Shown: positions 54,943 to 64,000 of the stretch, piece after piece | Numbering within the stretch: the stretch's first letter is position 1 | How the letters are laid out: each line of letters starts with the position of its first letter | Assembly: GCF_017741815.1 (NCBI RefSeq) | Contig: NZ_JAGHMF010000007.1 | Span: 186,001-250,000, forward strand | Source: Rhizobium sp. 16-488-2b | Lineage (GTDB): Bacteria; Pseudomonadota; Alphaproteobacteria; Rhizobiales; Rhizobiaceae | DNA: 64,000 nucleotides | Direction of reading: 5' to 3' | Program-made: the position numbers and the translations under genes | The notes under the pieces: generated by a model | What the model saw: the letters and a program-made list of their open reading frames with translations, nothing else | What the model was told of the DNA's origin: nothing | The model's database searches: none

Positions 54943-56046
54943 ATGGCCGTCGCTGATCTCACGACTGAACAGGAAATTCTGCGCCAGGTGCGCAAGCAGG
55001 ATGATAATCGCAAGGCCATACGAATTTGGCTCGGCATCGTCCTTCTCGCGCTGTTCTGTCTGGTGATTGTTGGCGGCGCGACGCGCCTGACCAATTCCGG
55101 CCTGTCGATCACCGAGTGGAAACCGATCCACGGCGTTATCCCGCCGCTGAACGCGACGGAATGGGAAGAAGAATTCAAGCTCTATCAGCGCATTCCCGAA
55201 TTCCAGCAGATCAACAGCGACATGACCGTCGATGAGTTCAAGGGCATCTTCTGGTGGGAATGGGCGCACCGCCTTATCGCCCGCGGCATCGGCGTGATCT
55301 TCGCGCTGCCGCTCCTCTACTTCTGGGCAACCGGCAGGATCGAGCGCCGCCTGCGCTGGCCTCTCGTCGGCATTCTGGCGCTCGGCGGCTTCCAGGGCGC
55401 CATCGGCTGGTGGATGGTGTCTTCGGGACTGACCGCGCGCACCGATGTCAGCCAGTATCGCCTGGCGACGCATCTGATCACCGCCTGTCTGATCTTCGCA
55501 TCCTGCATGTGGATCATGCGTGCGCTCTCGCCGCATTCCGAAGACGCAGCGCCGACCAAAAGCGCACGTGTATGGGCCTGCGTGATCGCCGCGCTGACCT
55601 TGTTCCAGATCTACCTCGGCGCTCTGGTCGCCGGTCTCGACGCCGGCTTCACATACAACACATGGCCGCTGATGGACGGCGCCATCGTGCCCTCCGATCT
55701 GCTGATCCAGCAGCCCGCATGGATCAATTTCTTCGAAAACCCGAAGACGGTGCAGTTCATCCACCGCGTCGGCGCCTACACGCTGTTTGCCGTGACGCTG
55801 ATCAACATGATCATGCTGCTGCGCGCAGCACCCGCAACGACCCACGCACGCCGTGCCATCGTCATGTTCGGCCTCGTCACCATCCAGGCCTCGATCGGCA
55901 TCGCCACCTTGCTGCTGGAAGTCCCGCTCGACTGGGGCCTGCTGCACCAGGGCGGCGCACTCGTCGTCTTCGGCTTCGCGATCGCCAACTGGCGCGGCTT
56001 CTACGGCGAATACCCGCACGCGACGGTTATCTCCGAGCGCGATTGA
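54943..56046 (+). CDS. ctaA: Heme A synthase (CtaA/Cox15 type 2)
   Basis: CtaA oxidises the methyl group of heme O to a formyl, giving heme A for cytochrome oxidase. The 367-residue protein has eight membrane helices. Conserved histidines are present in the blocks WWEWAHRLIARGIG, QYRLATHLITACLI, FIHRVGAYTLFAV and LLHQGGALVVFGF. A signature VGGATRLTNSGLSITEWKPIHGVIPP follows the first helix and identifies the mitochondrial-like type. AAGGAG lies ahead of the ATG at 54943; the frame upstream is not coding. A terminator follows. Confidence 0.96.
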   Translation: MAVADLTTEQEILRQVRKQDDNRKAIRIWLGIVLLALFCLVIVGGATRLTNSGLSITEWKPIHGVIPPLNATEWEEEFKLYQRIPEFQQINSDMTVDEFKGIFWWEWAHRLIARGIGVIFALPLLYFWATGRIERRLRWPLVGILALGGFQGAIGWWMVSSGLTARTDVSQYRLATHLITACLIFASCMWIMRALSPHSEDAAPTKSARVWACVIAALTLFQIYLGALVAGLDAGFTYNTWPLMDGAIVPSDLLIQQPAWINFFENPKTVQFIHRVGAYTLFAVTLINMIMLLRAAPATTHARRAIVMFGLVTIQASIGIATLLLEVPLDWGLLHQGGALVVFGFAIANWRGFYGEYPHATVISERD

Positions 56047-56134
56047 TTTGGAGCCACGGCCTGCGTTGTGAATGCACGGGTCGTGGCCAGCCTTGCGCGG
56101 CTGACGCGCTTTATAGCAATCATCAAGTTTGCCT

Positions 56135-56166
56135 CAGCGAGATCCGGCCGGAAGCCGATCTCGCTG
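56135..56166 (+). terminator. Rho-independent terminator of ctaA
   Basis: CAGCGAGATC and GATCTCGCTG form a perfect 10-bp stem with a 12-base loop, followed by TTTGTTTAT, about 90 bases after the stop. Confidence 0.75.
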
Positions 56167-56436
56167 TTTGTTTATCTGCCTGTAGCTAAACCGGTTGCAG
56201 CCTTTGGCTGGGGTCAGATCTGGCTCCGGGCAACCCGAGCATGTCAAGGAAACTGTGCGCCGCGTAAGCGATGGTAGCTGGCAGGGAAGGGACCGCGCGT
56301 CGGTGCGTCAGAGCGCCTAAGCTTCCCAACGCGAGTATAACGCGCTCTCCTGTCTTGGCCGCAAGGCCGACATCGAAGCTCGGCAACCGGAGTTATCTGA
56401 TGCATCCCGTATTCAACACCACATACCCCCTGAACG

Positions 56437-56469
56437 AAAAAATCCGGCTGCGTCACCGCAGCCGGATTT
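56437..56469 (-). terminator. Rho-independent terminator of rne
   Basis: On the minus strand AAATCCGGCTGCG pairs with CGCAGCCGGATTT, followed by a T-run, about 27 bases after the rne stop. Confidence 0.88.
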
Positions 56470-56495
56470 CAATCATTTACGTCCGAAAATCAGTC

Positions 56496-59393
56496 TCAGA
56501 AAAAACCGCGGCGCTGCCACCAGCCGGCCTTCTTTGGCTTGCCGTCGCCATCAGTCGCTTCCGTGGTGGATGACTTGACGGTCGGTTCGGAGGAGGCAAC
56601 GTTTGCGCCGCGATTGGCGCGAACGGGCTTTGCTTCCTCTTCAGCGGGCGCTGCCAGATCGGCGGACGCTTCAGCGACTTCCGGCTCGGCGGCAGGAGCT
56701 GCCTCGGCAACCGGTGCTGCTTCAGCGGCAGGTGCCACTTCTGCTTCCACGACAGGCTCTTCGACCGGCGAGGCCTTGCGGCTGCGACGAGCGCGCTTCG
56801 GCTTTACGTCTTCCGTTACGGTGGCGCCGGCTTCGACGGCTGCCATGGCCGAGGAGGCTTCGACAGCTTCTGCTGCGGCAGCTTCCACGACAACGTCTAC
56901 CGGCGCGCCGTCTTCGGTTGCGACTGCGGCTTCGTCCGCGGTCTCAACTGCTTCCGCGCTTGCGGCAACATCGCCATCGGCTTCTGCAACGTCGTCGCCT
57001 TCTGCGCCTTCGGCACCTTCCTCGCGGTTGCGGCGACCGCCGCGCTTGCCGCGACGGCGGCGCTTGCGGCGCTGTGCGTCATCGCCTTCGGCGCGTTCTT
57101 CGGAGCCGGCAGCGGACGTGGTTTCGGCGTCGTCGCCGTCCTCGTCACTACCATCCTCGTCGCCAGCCTGTTCGGCACCGTTCTCGTCGGATGCCTGCTG
57201 CTCGCCATTGCCGTTACGGCCGCGACGACGACGGCGACGCTTGCGCTTGCGTCCATCACCTTCGCCCTCTGCACGGGCAGCAGCGGCCGGACGTTCCGAC
57301 GCCTGTTTTTCTTCCAGTTCTTCGTCTTCTTCCTCGTCGATCTCGATAACGACGTCATCGTCGTCGTCTTCGGGGATCGCCGCGAAGTTGAAGAGCGTCT
57401 CGATCTTGACCGGGTTCTCGACGGCTTCGCCGCGATCGATCGCGAAATGCTGCGCGCCAACGGCGCCATCGGCATCGATGATGATGGCGACGCCGAAGCG
57501 GGCTTCATAGTCAACGATCGTCTGACGCTTGTGGTTGAGGATATAAAGAGCGATCTCCGGCGTCGTGCGAACCGTGATGTCGTGGGTCGTGTTCTTGAGC
57601 AGATATTCTTCGATACCGCGCAACACGTGCAGGGCAACGGAAGACTGCGAGCGAACGTGACCGGTGCCGCCGCAATGCGAGCAGACCTGCGTCGTCGATT
57701 CGAGAACCGATGCGCGAATGCGCTGGCGCGACATTTCGAGCAGGCCGAAGTGCGAGATGCGGCCGACCTGGATGCGGGCGCGATCGTTCTTCAGGCAATC
57801 CTTCAGCTTCTTCTCGACAGCGCGGTTGTTGCGCTTTTCTTCCATGTCGATGAAGTCGATGACGACAAGGCCGGCCAGGTCGCGCAGGCGCAGCTGACGA
57901 GCGACTTCGTCGGCGGCCTCGAGGTTGGTCTGCAGAGCCGTGTCTTCGATCGAGTGCTCGCGGGTCGAACGACCGGAGTTGACGTCGATCGAAACCAGCG
58001 CTTCGGTCTGGTTGATGATCAGGTAGCCACCCGACTTCAGCGTCACCTGCGGCTGCAGCATACGGTCGAGCTGGGCTTCGATGCCGGAGCGCGAGTAGAT
58101 CGGGTGAATGTCGCGGTAAGGCTGGACCACCTTGGCGTGGCTCGGCATCAGCATCTTCATGAAGTCTTTCGCTTCACGATAGCCTTCTTCGCCGGAGACG
58201 ATGATCTCGCCGATATCCTTGTTGTAGAGGTCGCGGATCGAACGCTTGATGAGCGAGCCTTCCTCGTAGACGAGGCAAGGCGCGGTCGATGCGAGCGTCA
58301 GCGTACGGACGTTTTCCCAAAGACGCATCAGGTATTCGAAGTCGCGCTTGACCTCGACCTTGGTGCGGTTGGCGCCGGCGGTGCGCAGGATGACGCCCAT
58401 GCCCTGCGGCACTTCGAGCATCTTGGCGATTTCCTTCAGGCGCTTGCGGTCCTGAGGGCTGGTGATCTTGCGGGAGATGCCACCGCCACGTGCGGTGTTC
58501 GGCATCAGAACCGAATAACGGCCGGCAAGCGATAGGTAGGTGGTCAGGGCGGCGCCCTTGTTGCCACGTTCTTCCTTGGCGACCTGAACGAGCAGGATCT
58601 GGCGACGCTTGATGACTTCCTGGATGCGGTACTGCTTGCGCGGCTTGCGCTGCACGCGATCGGGAACTTCTTCCATGGCGTCTTCGGCGCCGACGTTCTC
58701 GATCACTTCTTCTTCGTGATCATGATCGTCGTCATCCTCGTCGTCACCGCGGCGGCGCGCATCGACGTCTTCGGAAATCGTGTCGGTCTCGACCATGGCG
58801 GCCATCTCGCCGCCGGTGGAACCTTCGTCGTCGGACGATGCCGCGGCATCGCCTTCCACGGTCGCTTCGTCAGCGGCGGGAACGACCTTCTTACGGCTCC
58901 GGCGGGGCTTGGCTGCCTTCTTTGCAGGCGCTTCCTCGACGGCTTCGACAACCTCTGCAGCTTCGACGGTCTCTACGACCTCTGCAGCGGCTTCGACAGG
59001 CGCATCAGCCTCGTCCTTGGCAACGATGCCGACATCGGGTTGTTCCTGGGTCGCAGGGTCGATCCGTGCCGTATCAACATGCTCGACGTCGTCGTCGCGG
59101 CGATGCTCTTCGGCTTCGGCGCGCAACAGGGCCTGACGGTCGGCAAGCGGGATCTGGTAATAATCGGGATGGATTTCGGCGAAGGCCAGGAAGCCGTGCC
59201 GGTTGCCGCCGTAATCGACGAAAGCAGCCTGCAGCGAAGGCTCGACCCTCGTTACCTTTGCGAGGTAGATGTTGCCGCGAATTTGCTTCTTGTGTTCAGA
59301 CTCGAAGTCAAATTCTTCTATGCGGTTTCCGCGAACGACAACGACGCGCGTCTCTTCCTCGTGAGACGCGTCGATAAGCATTTTGTCTGCCAT
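56496..59393 (-). CDS. rne: Ribonuclease E
   Basis: RNase E starts mRNA decay and processes rRNA and tRNA precursors. The 965-residue protein has an S1 domain split by an acidic, low-complexity insertion (about residues 95-250), rejoining at KRRQILLVQVAKEERGNKGAALTTYLSLAG. The catalytic domain has the metal-binding Asp at residue 470 (LVSIDVNSGRST) and 513 (VVIDFIDMEEKRNN), and the zinc link CSHCGGTGHV at about 571-574. The C-terminal 270 residues are disordered, with acidic blocks and Arg-rich RNA-binding patches ([25 protein letters not shown]). The gene is divergent from amiC across a long gap. Confidence 0.96.
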   Translation of the reverse strand: MADKMLIDASHEEETRVVVVRGNRIEEFDFESEHKKQIRGNIYLAKVTRVEPSLQAAFVDYGGNRHGFLAFAEIHPDYYQIPLADRQALLRAEAEEHRRDDDVEHVDTARIDPATQEQPDVGIVAKDEADAPVEAAAEVVETVEAAEVVEAVEEAPAKKAAKPRRSRKKVVPAADEATVEGDAAASSDDEGSTGGEMAAMVETDTISEDVDARRRGDDEDDDDHDHEEEVIENVGAEDAMEEVPDRVQRKPRKQYRIQEVIKRRQILLVQVAKEERGNKGAALTTYLSLAGRYSVLMPNTARGGGISRKITSPQDRKRLKEIAKMLEVPQGMGVILRTAGANRTKVEVKRDFEYLMRLWENVRTLTLASTAPCLVYEEGSLIKRSIRDLYNKDIGEIIVSGEEGYREAKDFMKMLMPSHAKVVQPYRDIHPIYSRSGIEAQLDRMLQPQVTLKSGGYLIINQTEALVSIDVNSGRSTREHSIEDTALQTNLEAADEVARQLRLRDLAGLVVIDFIDMEEKRNNRAVEKKLKDCLKNDRARIQVGRISHFGLLEMSRQRIRASVLESTTQVCSHCGGTGHVRSQSSVALHVLRGIEEYLLKNTTHDITVRTTPEIALYILNHKRQTIVDYEARFGVAIIIDADGAVGAQHFAIDRGEAVENPVKIETLFNFAAIPEDDDDDVVIEIDEEEDEELEEKQASERPAAAARAEGEGDGRKRKRRRRRRGRNGNGEQQASDENGAEQAGDEDGSDEDGDDAETTSAAGSEERAEGDDAQRRKRRRRGKRGGRRNREEGAEGAEGDDVAEADGDVAASAEAVETADEAAVATEDGAPVDVVVEAAAAEAVEASSAMAAVEAGATVTEDVKPKRARRSRKASPVEEPVVEAEVAPAAEAAPVAEAAPAAEPEVAEASADLAAPAEEEAKPVRANRGANVASSEPTVKSSTTEATDGDGKPKKAGWWQRRGFF

Positions 59394-60050
59394 GTAAGCT
59401 GAGCTCCTCGGCGCGGTCCATCGTCGGCAGTCTCCGCAGTCGATAAGACAAGGGGAGTGCGGACCGTCATAGCAGCGCCGGATAGTGAAAGTCGCGATTG
59501 GTTCGGTGTGGAAGGCAGCAGCCAGACAGCAGCGGGGAAACTCTTTTCCCGGGGTCTGTAGACTTTAGATAAAACCTGCTGCGACACCATAAAAGACCAA
59601 GCGAGATCGACAAAACAAAGACCTTATTCAGGCCCGATGAGTTTGCTCTCTCTTTAAAGAGCGGTTGGTGGCAATCCACCGATGAAGTTTCCGCATACTC
59701 CGGAAAAATCAGGATCCATTGTCGAGTGGAAGCATGTAAGACGGCGGACGATTGCCGGTTGTGGCGCCAGGTCCTTTGCGGTTGGCTGCCTTGTCGGCGA
59801 CTCTATCCCGTCAGTGCTTCTACCCTAAAATTGCTTGTATGTTTTCTCCGTCACAATAGCAAGGGAAAAGCCAAATGTGCCATAATATTGATGGATTTGC
59901 AGCATCATAAAAAATAGCGGTGGACGAGGTGATTCCGGCGCGGCGACAGTGACAATTGTTCTCGGTCGCAATCGCGTGTATCGCGGGATCCGGCATTGAT
60001 GACAATTGGGGCATGACAGTCGGTTGTATAGCGAGACGCGGCGCGCAACG
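59394..60050. promoter_or_regulatory. 657-base divergent intergenic region between rne and amiC
   Basis: No gene is supported. The 300 bases nearest rne probably include its long 5' leader: hairpin-forming stretches include CGGGGAAA/TTTTCCCGG near 59540, a CTCTTTAAAGAG palindrome around 59654, and GGTGG/CCACC near 59670. Near 59820-59930 the sequence becomes AT-rich, with TATTGATGG-type stretches that could hold amiC promoter elements. In other bacteria rne is feedback-regulated through its leader, so the structures deserve testing. Confidence 0.5.
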
Positions 60051-61286
60051 GTGAAATCCGGCTTGCGGACGAAAAACTTCAGGGCTTGGTTGCTTGCAGC
60101 GGTGATGGCGGTGGCCGTTCCGTTGGTCGGTCATTCGGTGGCGACCGCGGCCGGCGAAGAGCGCCTGCTGGCCTATGGCGCACGTATCGTCGGTGACGAT
60201 GCCAGGACCCGCATCGTCATCGATTTCGATCGCCCTCCGAGCTTCTCCATCCACTACATCGCCAATCCGGAACGCGTCGTCGTCGATCTTCCGGCAACCG
60301 CTTTCGGCTTTCCCGCCAAGGATCTCGAGGCGAGGGGCCTTTTCAAGGATATCCGCTACGGCACGATGGACGGCGACAGCGCCCGTATCGTGCTGACGGC
60401 GACAAAGCCCGTTCGCATCGGCATGGCGAGGGTTCAGGCCGATGAAAACGGCAAGGGCCAGCGGCTCGTCCTCGAAGCCGAGATGACCGACAAGGCGACT
60501 TTCGCAGAATTGGTGAAGGCCCAATCCTGGAACGAGCCTGAGGCCGCGCAGACAACCAGCGCGATACCGGCGCCGGAAAAACCTGCAGCCGGTGACTTCA
60601 TCGTCGCCGTCGACGCCGGCCATGGCGGCATCGATACCGGCGCGATCGGTGTCGACACGAAGACCCAGGAAAAGGACGTCACGCTGGCATTCGCCAAGAC
60701 GCTCGCGGACCGGTTGAACCGCGAGCCCGGCATCAAGGCCTTCCTGACCCGCAAGGATGATTCGTTTCTGTCGCTGTCCGAGCGCGTACAGATCGCGCGG
60801 CAGAACCACGCGGCACTCTTCGTCTCCATGCATGCCGATACGTTGCGCCAGAAGGATATTCGCGGCGCCACCGTCTACACCATCTCCGACAAGGCGTCAG
60901 ACAAGCTCGCCGCCGATCTCGCCGATCGCGAAAACCTGTCCGACCAGATCGCCGGCAAGGCGGCCGCGACCGAGCCGCCCGAAGTGGCCGACATCCTGCT
61001 CGACCTGACGCGCCGCGAGACGCAGGCGTTTTCGATCTCGATGGCCGAAAGCGTGCTGGCCTCCTTCAAGGACCAGGTCGGGACGATCAACAACCCGCAC
61101 CGCCACGCCGGCTTCCGCGTTCTGCAAGCGCCCGATGTTCCCTCCATCCTGCTGGAACTCGGTTTTCTTTCGAATAAGGAAGACGAGAAACTGCTGCTCG
61201 ACGACACATGGCGCGCCAAGATGGGCGACCTGTTGACTGAGGCGGTGAAGCATTACCACGCATCCATGGTCGCCAATGGCGGCTGA
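60051..61286 (+). CDS. amiC: N-acetylmuramoyl-L-alanine amidase with AMIN domain
   Basis: AmiC splits peptidoglycan between the sugar and the peptide during daughter-cell separation. The 411-residue precursor has a signal peptide (LRTKNFRAWLLAAVMAVAVPLVGHSVATAAG), an AMIN domain (LLAYGARIVGDDARTRIVIDFDRPPSF) that binds cell wall, and an Amidase_3 domain. The latter has zinc ligands in VAVDAGHGGIDTGAIG, the Glu in KEKDV-like QEKDVTLAFAKTL, and His in LFVSMHADT. The GTG at 60051 is the likely start; the TTG at 60006 would give a poor signal peptide. mrcA follows. Confidence 0.92.
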   Translation: MKSGLRTKNFRAWLLAAVMAVAVPLVGHSVATAAGEERLLAYGARIVGDDARTRIVIDFDRPPSFSIHYIANPERVVVDLPATAFGFPAKDLEARGLFKDIRYGTMDGDSARIVLTATKPVRIGMARVQADENGKGQRLVLEAEMTDKATFAELVKAQSWNEPEAAQTTSAIPAPEKPAAGDFIVAVDAGHGGIDTGAIGVDTKTQEKDVTLAFAKTLADRLNREPGIKAFLTRKDDSFLSLSERVQIARQNHAALFVSMHADTLRQKDIRGATVYTISDKASDKLAADLADRENLSDQIAGKAAATEPPEVADILLDLTRRETQAFSISMAESVLASFKDQVGTINNPHRHAGFRVLQAPDVPSILLELGFLSNKEDEKLLLDDTWRAKMGDLLTEAVKHYHASMVANGG

Positions 61287-61529
61287 CAGGCGGCCGTTGC
61301 TCAGATGTGACACTTGCGTGGGTAAACATGTATGCGTGTGGAATTGCAGGCAAAAGCCCTACTTTCCTCACATTCAGGCCATTACTCACGGCTATGTTTC
61401 CGTGTGCAAAACGGAATTGGCTTGTGGCCGCATCCGGCATGGAGTAATTCGCGCAGCGTGCAAAGTGCCGCGGTTCATGCGATTGTTATGCGCGCGCCGA
61501 TCGACAATTGAGATACCGGTAGCTTAGAT

Positions 61530-63977
61530 ATGATCAGACTTCTTGGATATTTCTTCGGAGCGGCTTGCGTCCTGTTCCTGGGCGTAGCGGCGGCCGTTGC
61601 CGTTTATTTGGCGACGGTGACGAAGGATCTTCCTGATTACGCGGTGCTGAGCAGCTACGAGCCGCCGGTGACGACACGCGTTCACGCCGGCAACGGCGCG
61701 CTGATGGCCGAGTACGCCAAGGAGCGCCGCCTGTTCCTGCCCATCCAGGCTGTTCCCGATCGCGTCAAGGCCGCGTTCCTCTCCGCCGAAGACAAGAATT
61801 TCTACCAGCATCCCGGTATCGACGTCACCGGTTTCGGCCGCGCCGTGGTCGCTTATCTGACCGGTGGCCCGACGCAGGGTGGCTCCACGATCACGCAGCA
61901 GGTCGCCAAGAACTTCCTGCTGTCGAGCGAACAGACCATGGAGCGCAAGGCCAAGGAAGCCATTCTCTCCTTCCGCATCGAGCAGGCCTACAGCAAGGAC
62001 AAGATCCTCGAGCTCTATCTCAACGAGATCTTCTTCGGCCTGAACTCCTACGGTATCGCCAGCGCGGCACTCACCTATTTCAACAAGTCGGTCAACGAAC
62101 TGACCATCGCCGATGCCGCCTATCTGGCCTCGCTGCCGAAGGGCCCGGCGAACTACCATCCGTTCCGTCATCCTGAGGCCGCGGTTACCCGCCGCAACTG
62201 GGTCATCGACCGCATGGTCGAGAATGGCTATGTCAGCCAGTCGGATGGTGCCGAAGCCAAGAAGCAGCCGCTCGGTGTCACCGGCCGCACCAGCGGTCCG
62301 TCGCTCTTCGCATCCGGCTACTTCGCCGAAGCCGTCCGCCGCCAGCTGATCGACCAGTACGGCGAGAAGATGCTCTATGAGGGTGGCCTCTCGGTTCGCA
62401 CCTCGTTCGATCCGCAATTGCAGGTCTTCGCGCGCAAGGCGCTGCAGGATGGCCTGATCAACTATGATGAACGCCGCGGCTTCCACGGCCCGATCAAGCA
62501 GATCGACACGACGTCGGATTGGGGCAAGGCGCTCGCCGATATCCCGGCTCTCTCCGACGTTCCTGAGTGGGACCTCGCCGTCGTGCTCGCCGTCGCCAGC
62601 GACAGCGTCGACATCGGCCTGCAGCCGCAGAAGGATGGCGCGGGCAAGATCGGCTCTGACCGCCAGCGCGGCACCATTGAAGCCAAGAACATGCAGTGGG
62701 CCTTCCGTTCGGCCACCGGCGGCAAGACCTCCAAGTCGCCGCAGGGCGTGCTGCAGCCGGGCGACGTCGTCTTCGTCGAGCGTCTCGGCGGCGACAGCTC
62801 CACGTCCTATCGTCTGCGCCAGCCGCCCAAGGTCGGCGGTGGTTTCGTCGCCATGGACCCGAAGACCGGCCGCGTGCTGGCCATGGTCGGCGGCTTCTCC
62901 TATGCCCAGTCGGAATTCAACCGTGCGACGCAGGCGATGCGCCAGCCTGGTTCGTCCTTCAAGCCTTTCGTTTACGCAGCAGCGATGGACAATGGCTACA
63001 CGCCGGCCTCGGTCGTCAGCGACGATCCGCTCGAAATCCAGGTCGGCAACGGCCAGGTCTGGGCGCCTGATAACTACGAAGGCGAGGGCGGTGGCGCCAA
63101 CACGCTGCGCTTCGCCATCGAGCACTCGCGCAACCGCATGACGGTGCGTCTGGCCAACGACCTCGGCATGAACGTCGTTGCCGAATATGCCAACCGCTTC
63201 GGCATCTACGACAAGATGATGCCTGTACTGGCCATGTCGCTTGGCTCCGGCGAAACGACCGTGCTGCGCATGGTTTCGGCCTATTCGGTCATCGCCAACG
63301 GCGGCAAGCAGATCAAGCCGACGCTCATCGACCGTATCCAGGACCGCTACGGCAAGACCATATTCAAGCATGAGGAGCGCGTCTGCGAGGCCTGCAACGC
63401 CAGCGACTGGCAGAACCAGGAAGAGCCGAACGTGGTGGATAACCGCGAAACCGTTCTCGACCCGATGACCTCCTACCAGATCACCTCGATGATGCAGGGC
63501 GTTATCCAGCGCGGCACGGCCGCCGGCAAGGTCCAGCTCGGCGAACGCGACGTCGCCGGCAAGACCGGCACGACCAACGATGAAAAGGACGCCTGGTTCG
63601 TCGGCTTCACGCCGGATCTGGTCGCCGGTCTTTATATCGGTTTCGATTCGCCATCGACGCTGGGCCGCGGCGGCACCGGCAGCTCGCTGTCCGCTCCCGT
63701 CTTCAACGAGTTCATGCAGGCGGCCGTCAAGGACACGCCGGTATCGAAGTTCGTCATCCCCGCCGGCATGAACCTGATCCCGATCGATCGCAAGACCGGC
63801 ATGGCCGCGACGCAGGGCGATCCGAACACCATCATCGAGGCCTTCAAGCCCGGCACCGGCCCGGCCGACAGCTACTCCGTCATCGGCATGGACAACACCA
63901 TGGCGCCGGAGGAAATCCTGAAGACTTCGCCGCAGGCCAACCAGGCGGTTCAATCCGGCGCCGGCGGTCTCTACTGA
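61530..63977 (+). CDS. mrcA: Penicillin-binding protein 1A (bifunctional)
   Basis: PBP1a polymerises and cross-links peptidoglycan. The 815-residue protein has a single N-terminal membrane helix and a glycosyltransferase-51 domain (LSAEDKNFYQHPGIDVTGF with the catalytic Glu, GGSTITQQVAKNFLL). The transpeptidase domain has SxxK in RQPGSSFKPF, SxN in EHSRNRMTVRLA, and KTGT in VAGKTGTTNDEKDAWFVGF. It ends 23 bases before the window edge with its stop intact. It is preceded by amiC, so cell-wall synthesis and splitting enzymes are neighbours. Confidence 0.97.
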   Translation: MIRLLGYFFGAACVLFLGVAAAVAVYLATVTKDLPDYAVLSSYEPPVTTRVHAGNGALMAEYAKERRLFLPIQAVPDRVKAAFLSAEDKNFYQHPGIDVTGFGRAVVAYLTGGPTQGGSTITQQVAKNFLLSSEQTMERKAKEAILSFRIEQAYSKDKILELYLNEIFFGLNSYGIASAALTYFNKSVNELTIADAAYLASLPKGPANYHPFRHPEAAVTRRNWVIDRMVENGYVSQSDGAEAKKQPLGVTGRTSGPSLFASGYFAEAVRRQLIDQYGEKMLYEGGLSVRTSFDPQLQVFARKALQDGLINYDERRGFHGPIKQIDTTSDWGKALADIPALSDVPEWDLAVVLAVASDSVDIGLQPQKDGAGKIGSDRQRGTIEAKNMQWAFRSATGGKTSKSPQGVLQPGDVVFVERLGGDSSTSYRLRQPPKVGGGFVAMDPKTGRVLAMVGGFSYAQSEFNRATQAMRQPGSSFKPFVYAAAMDNGYTPASVVSDDPLEIQVGNGQVWAPDNYEGEGGGANTLRFAIEHSRNRMTVRLANDLGMNVVAEYANRFGIYDKMMPVLAMSLGSGETTVLRMVSAYSVIANGGKQIKPTLIDRIQDRYGKTIFKHEERVCEACNASDWQNQEEPNVVDNRETVLDPMTSYQITSMMQGVIQRGTAAGKVQLGERDVAGKTGTTNDEKDAWFVGFTPDLVAGLYIGFDSPSTLGRGGTGSSLSAPVFNEFMQAAVKDTPVSKFVIPAGMNLIPIDRKTGMAATQGDPNTIIEAFKPGTGPADSYSVIGMDNTMAPEEILKTSPQANQAVQSGAGGLY

Positions 63978-64000
63978 CATTTTCGGCTGATAGCGTGGCG

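Larger units (their letters stand above)
56047..56495. other. 449-base intergenic region between ctaA and rne
   Basis: No gene is supported. It holds the ctaA terminator (56135-56166) and the rne terminator (56437-56469). The 270 bases between them carry no good ribosome site or reading frame. They include a CAGATCTG palindrome in GGGGTCAGATCTGGCTCC near 56215, which may belong to a decayed repeat. Confidence 0.5.

Overview
The window is a stretch of core chromosome from an alphaproteobacterium of the Rhizobiaceae, most likely Rhizobium or a close relative. The evidence is the gene order (glyA-nrdR-ribD-ribE...ribH-nusB-hppA; perM-hdaA-ppk-ppx; DUF177-plsX-fabH-ihfA-merR), alphaproteobacterial markers (HdaA, DUF2842, a CBP3-type cytochrome bc1 chaperone, a magnesium-type HemB, LdtR/LdtP), and a rhizobial palindromic mosaic repeat inside ribD. 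Coding density is high and most genes are housekeeping. Nearly every gene casts long antisense shadow frames because of the high GC content; these were left out.

Layout. 1-4401: end of a probable molybdopterin oxidoreductase, a NUDIX hydrolase, an isolated phnM, a VapBC-type toxin-antitoxin pair, and purM-purN. 4644-10285: perM-like transporter, hdaA (replication control) and ppk-ppx (polyphosphate metabolism). 10364-17705: phytase-like exported protein, membrane-bound class III nucleotide cyclase, RNase D, a Tat-exported multicopper oxidase, and aspS. 17769-20892: serine hydrolase divergent from a TetR regulator, then an unrecognised exported protein. 21117-27971: parC, an SRPBCC protein, an EamA transporter, bpt, an RDD protein, hemB, and a small membrane protein. 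28102-30381: the LdtR regulator and its probable target, L,D-transpeptidase LdtP.

30536-38782 holds glyA, nrdR, the riboflavin genes ribD, ribE and ribH, nusB, and the proton-pumping pyrophosphatase hppA. 38860-44991 holds bamE, the bc1 chaperone, DUF177-plsX-fabH-ihfA, a MerR regulator, a HAD hydrolase and a zinc-ribbon protein. A tRNA-Pro(GGG) follows at 45182, with a less GC-rich patch and several tiny genes.

46307-54495 is a Wzx/Wzy-type surface polysaccharide locus: a Wzy-like polymerase, a polyprenyl-phosphate hexose-1-phosphate transferase, a GT4 glycosyltransferase, a Wza-like export lipoprotein, a Wzz/GumC-like co-polymerase with a degenerate kinase domain, and a CelD-like acyltransferase. 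Its gene content resembles the unipolar polysaccharide (upp) locus of Agrobacterium. 54613-63977 holds a DUF2842 protein, ctaA (heme A synthase), rne (RNase E), amiC (amidase) and mrcA (PBP1a).

The most notable observations are: a 153-bp inverted-repeat mosaic element inserted in frame in ribD; a possible leader peptide with hairpins ahead of hppA; the co-polymerase whose fused kinase domain has lost its Walker A lysine; a 49-residue membrane protein starting at TTG; and a 16-bp palindrome upstream of ldtP that is a candidate LdtR operator. No CRISPR array, prophage or complete insertion sequence was seen.
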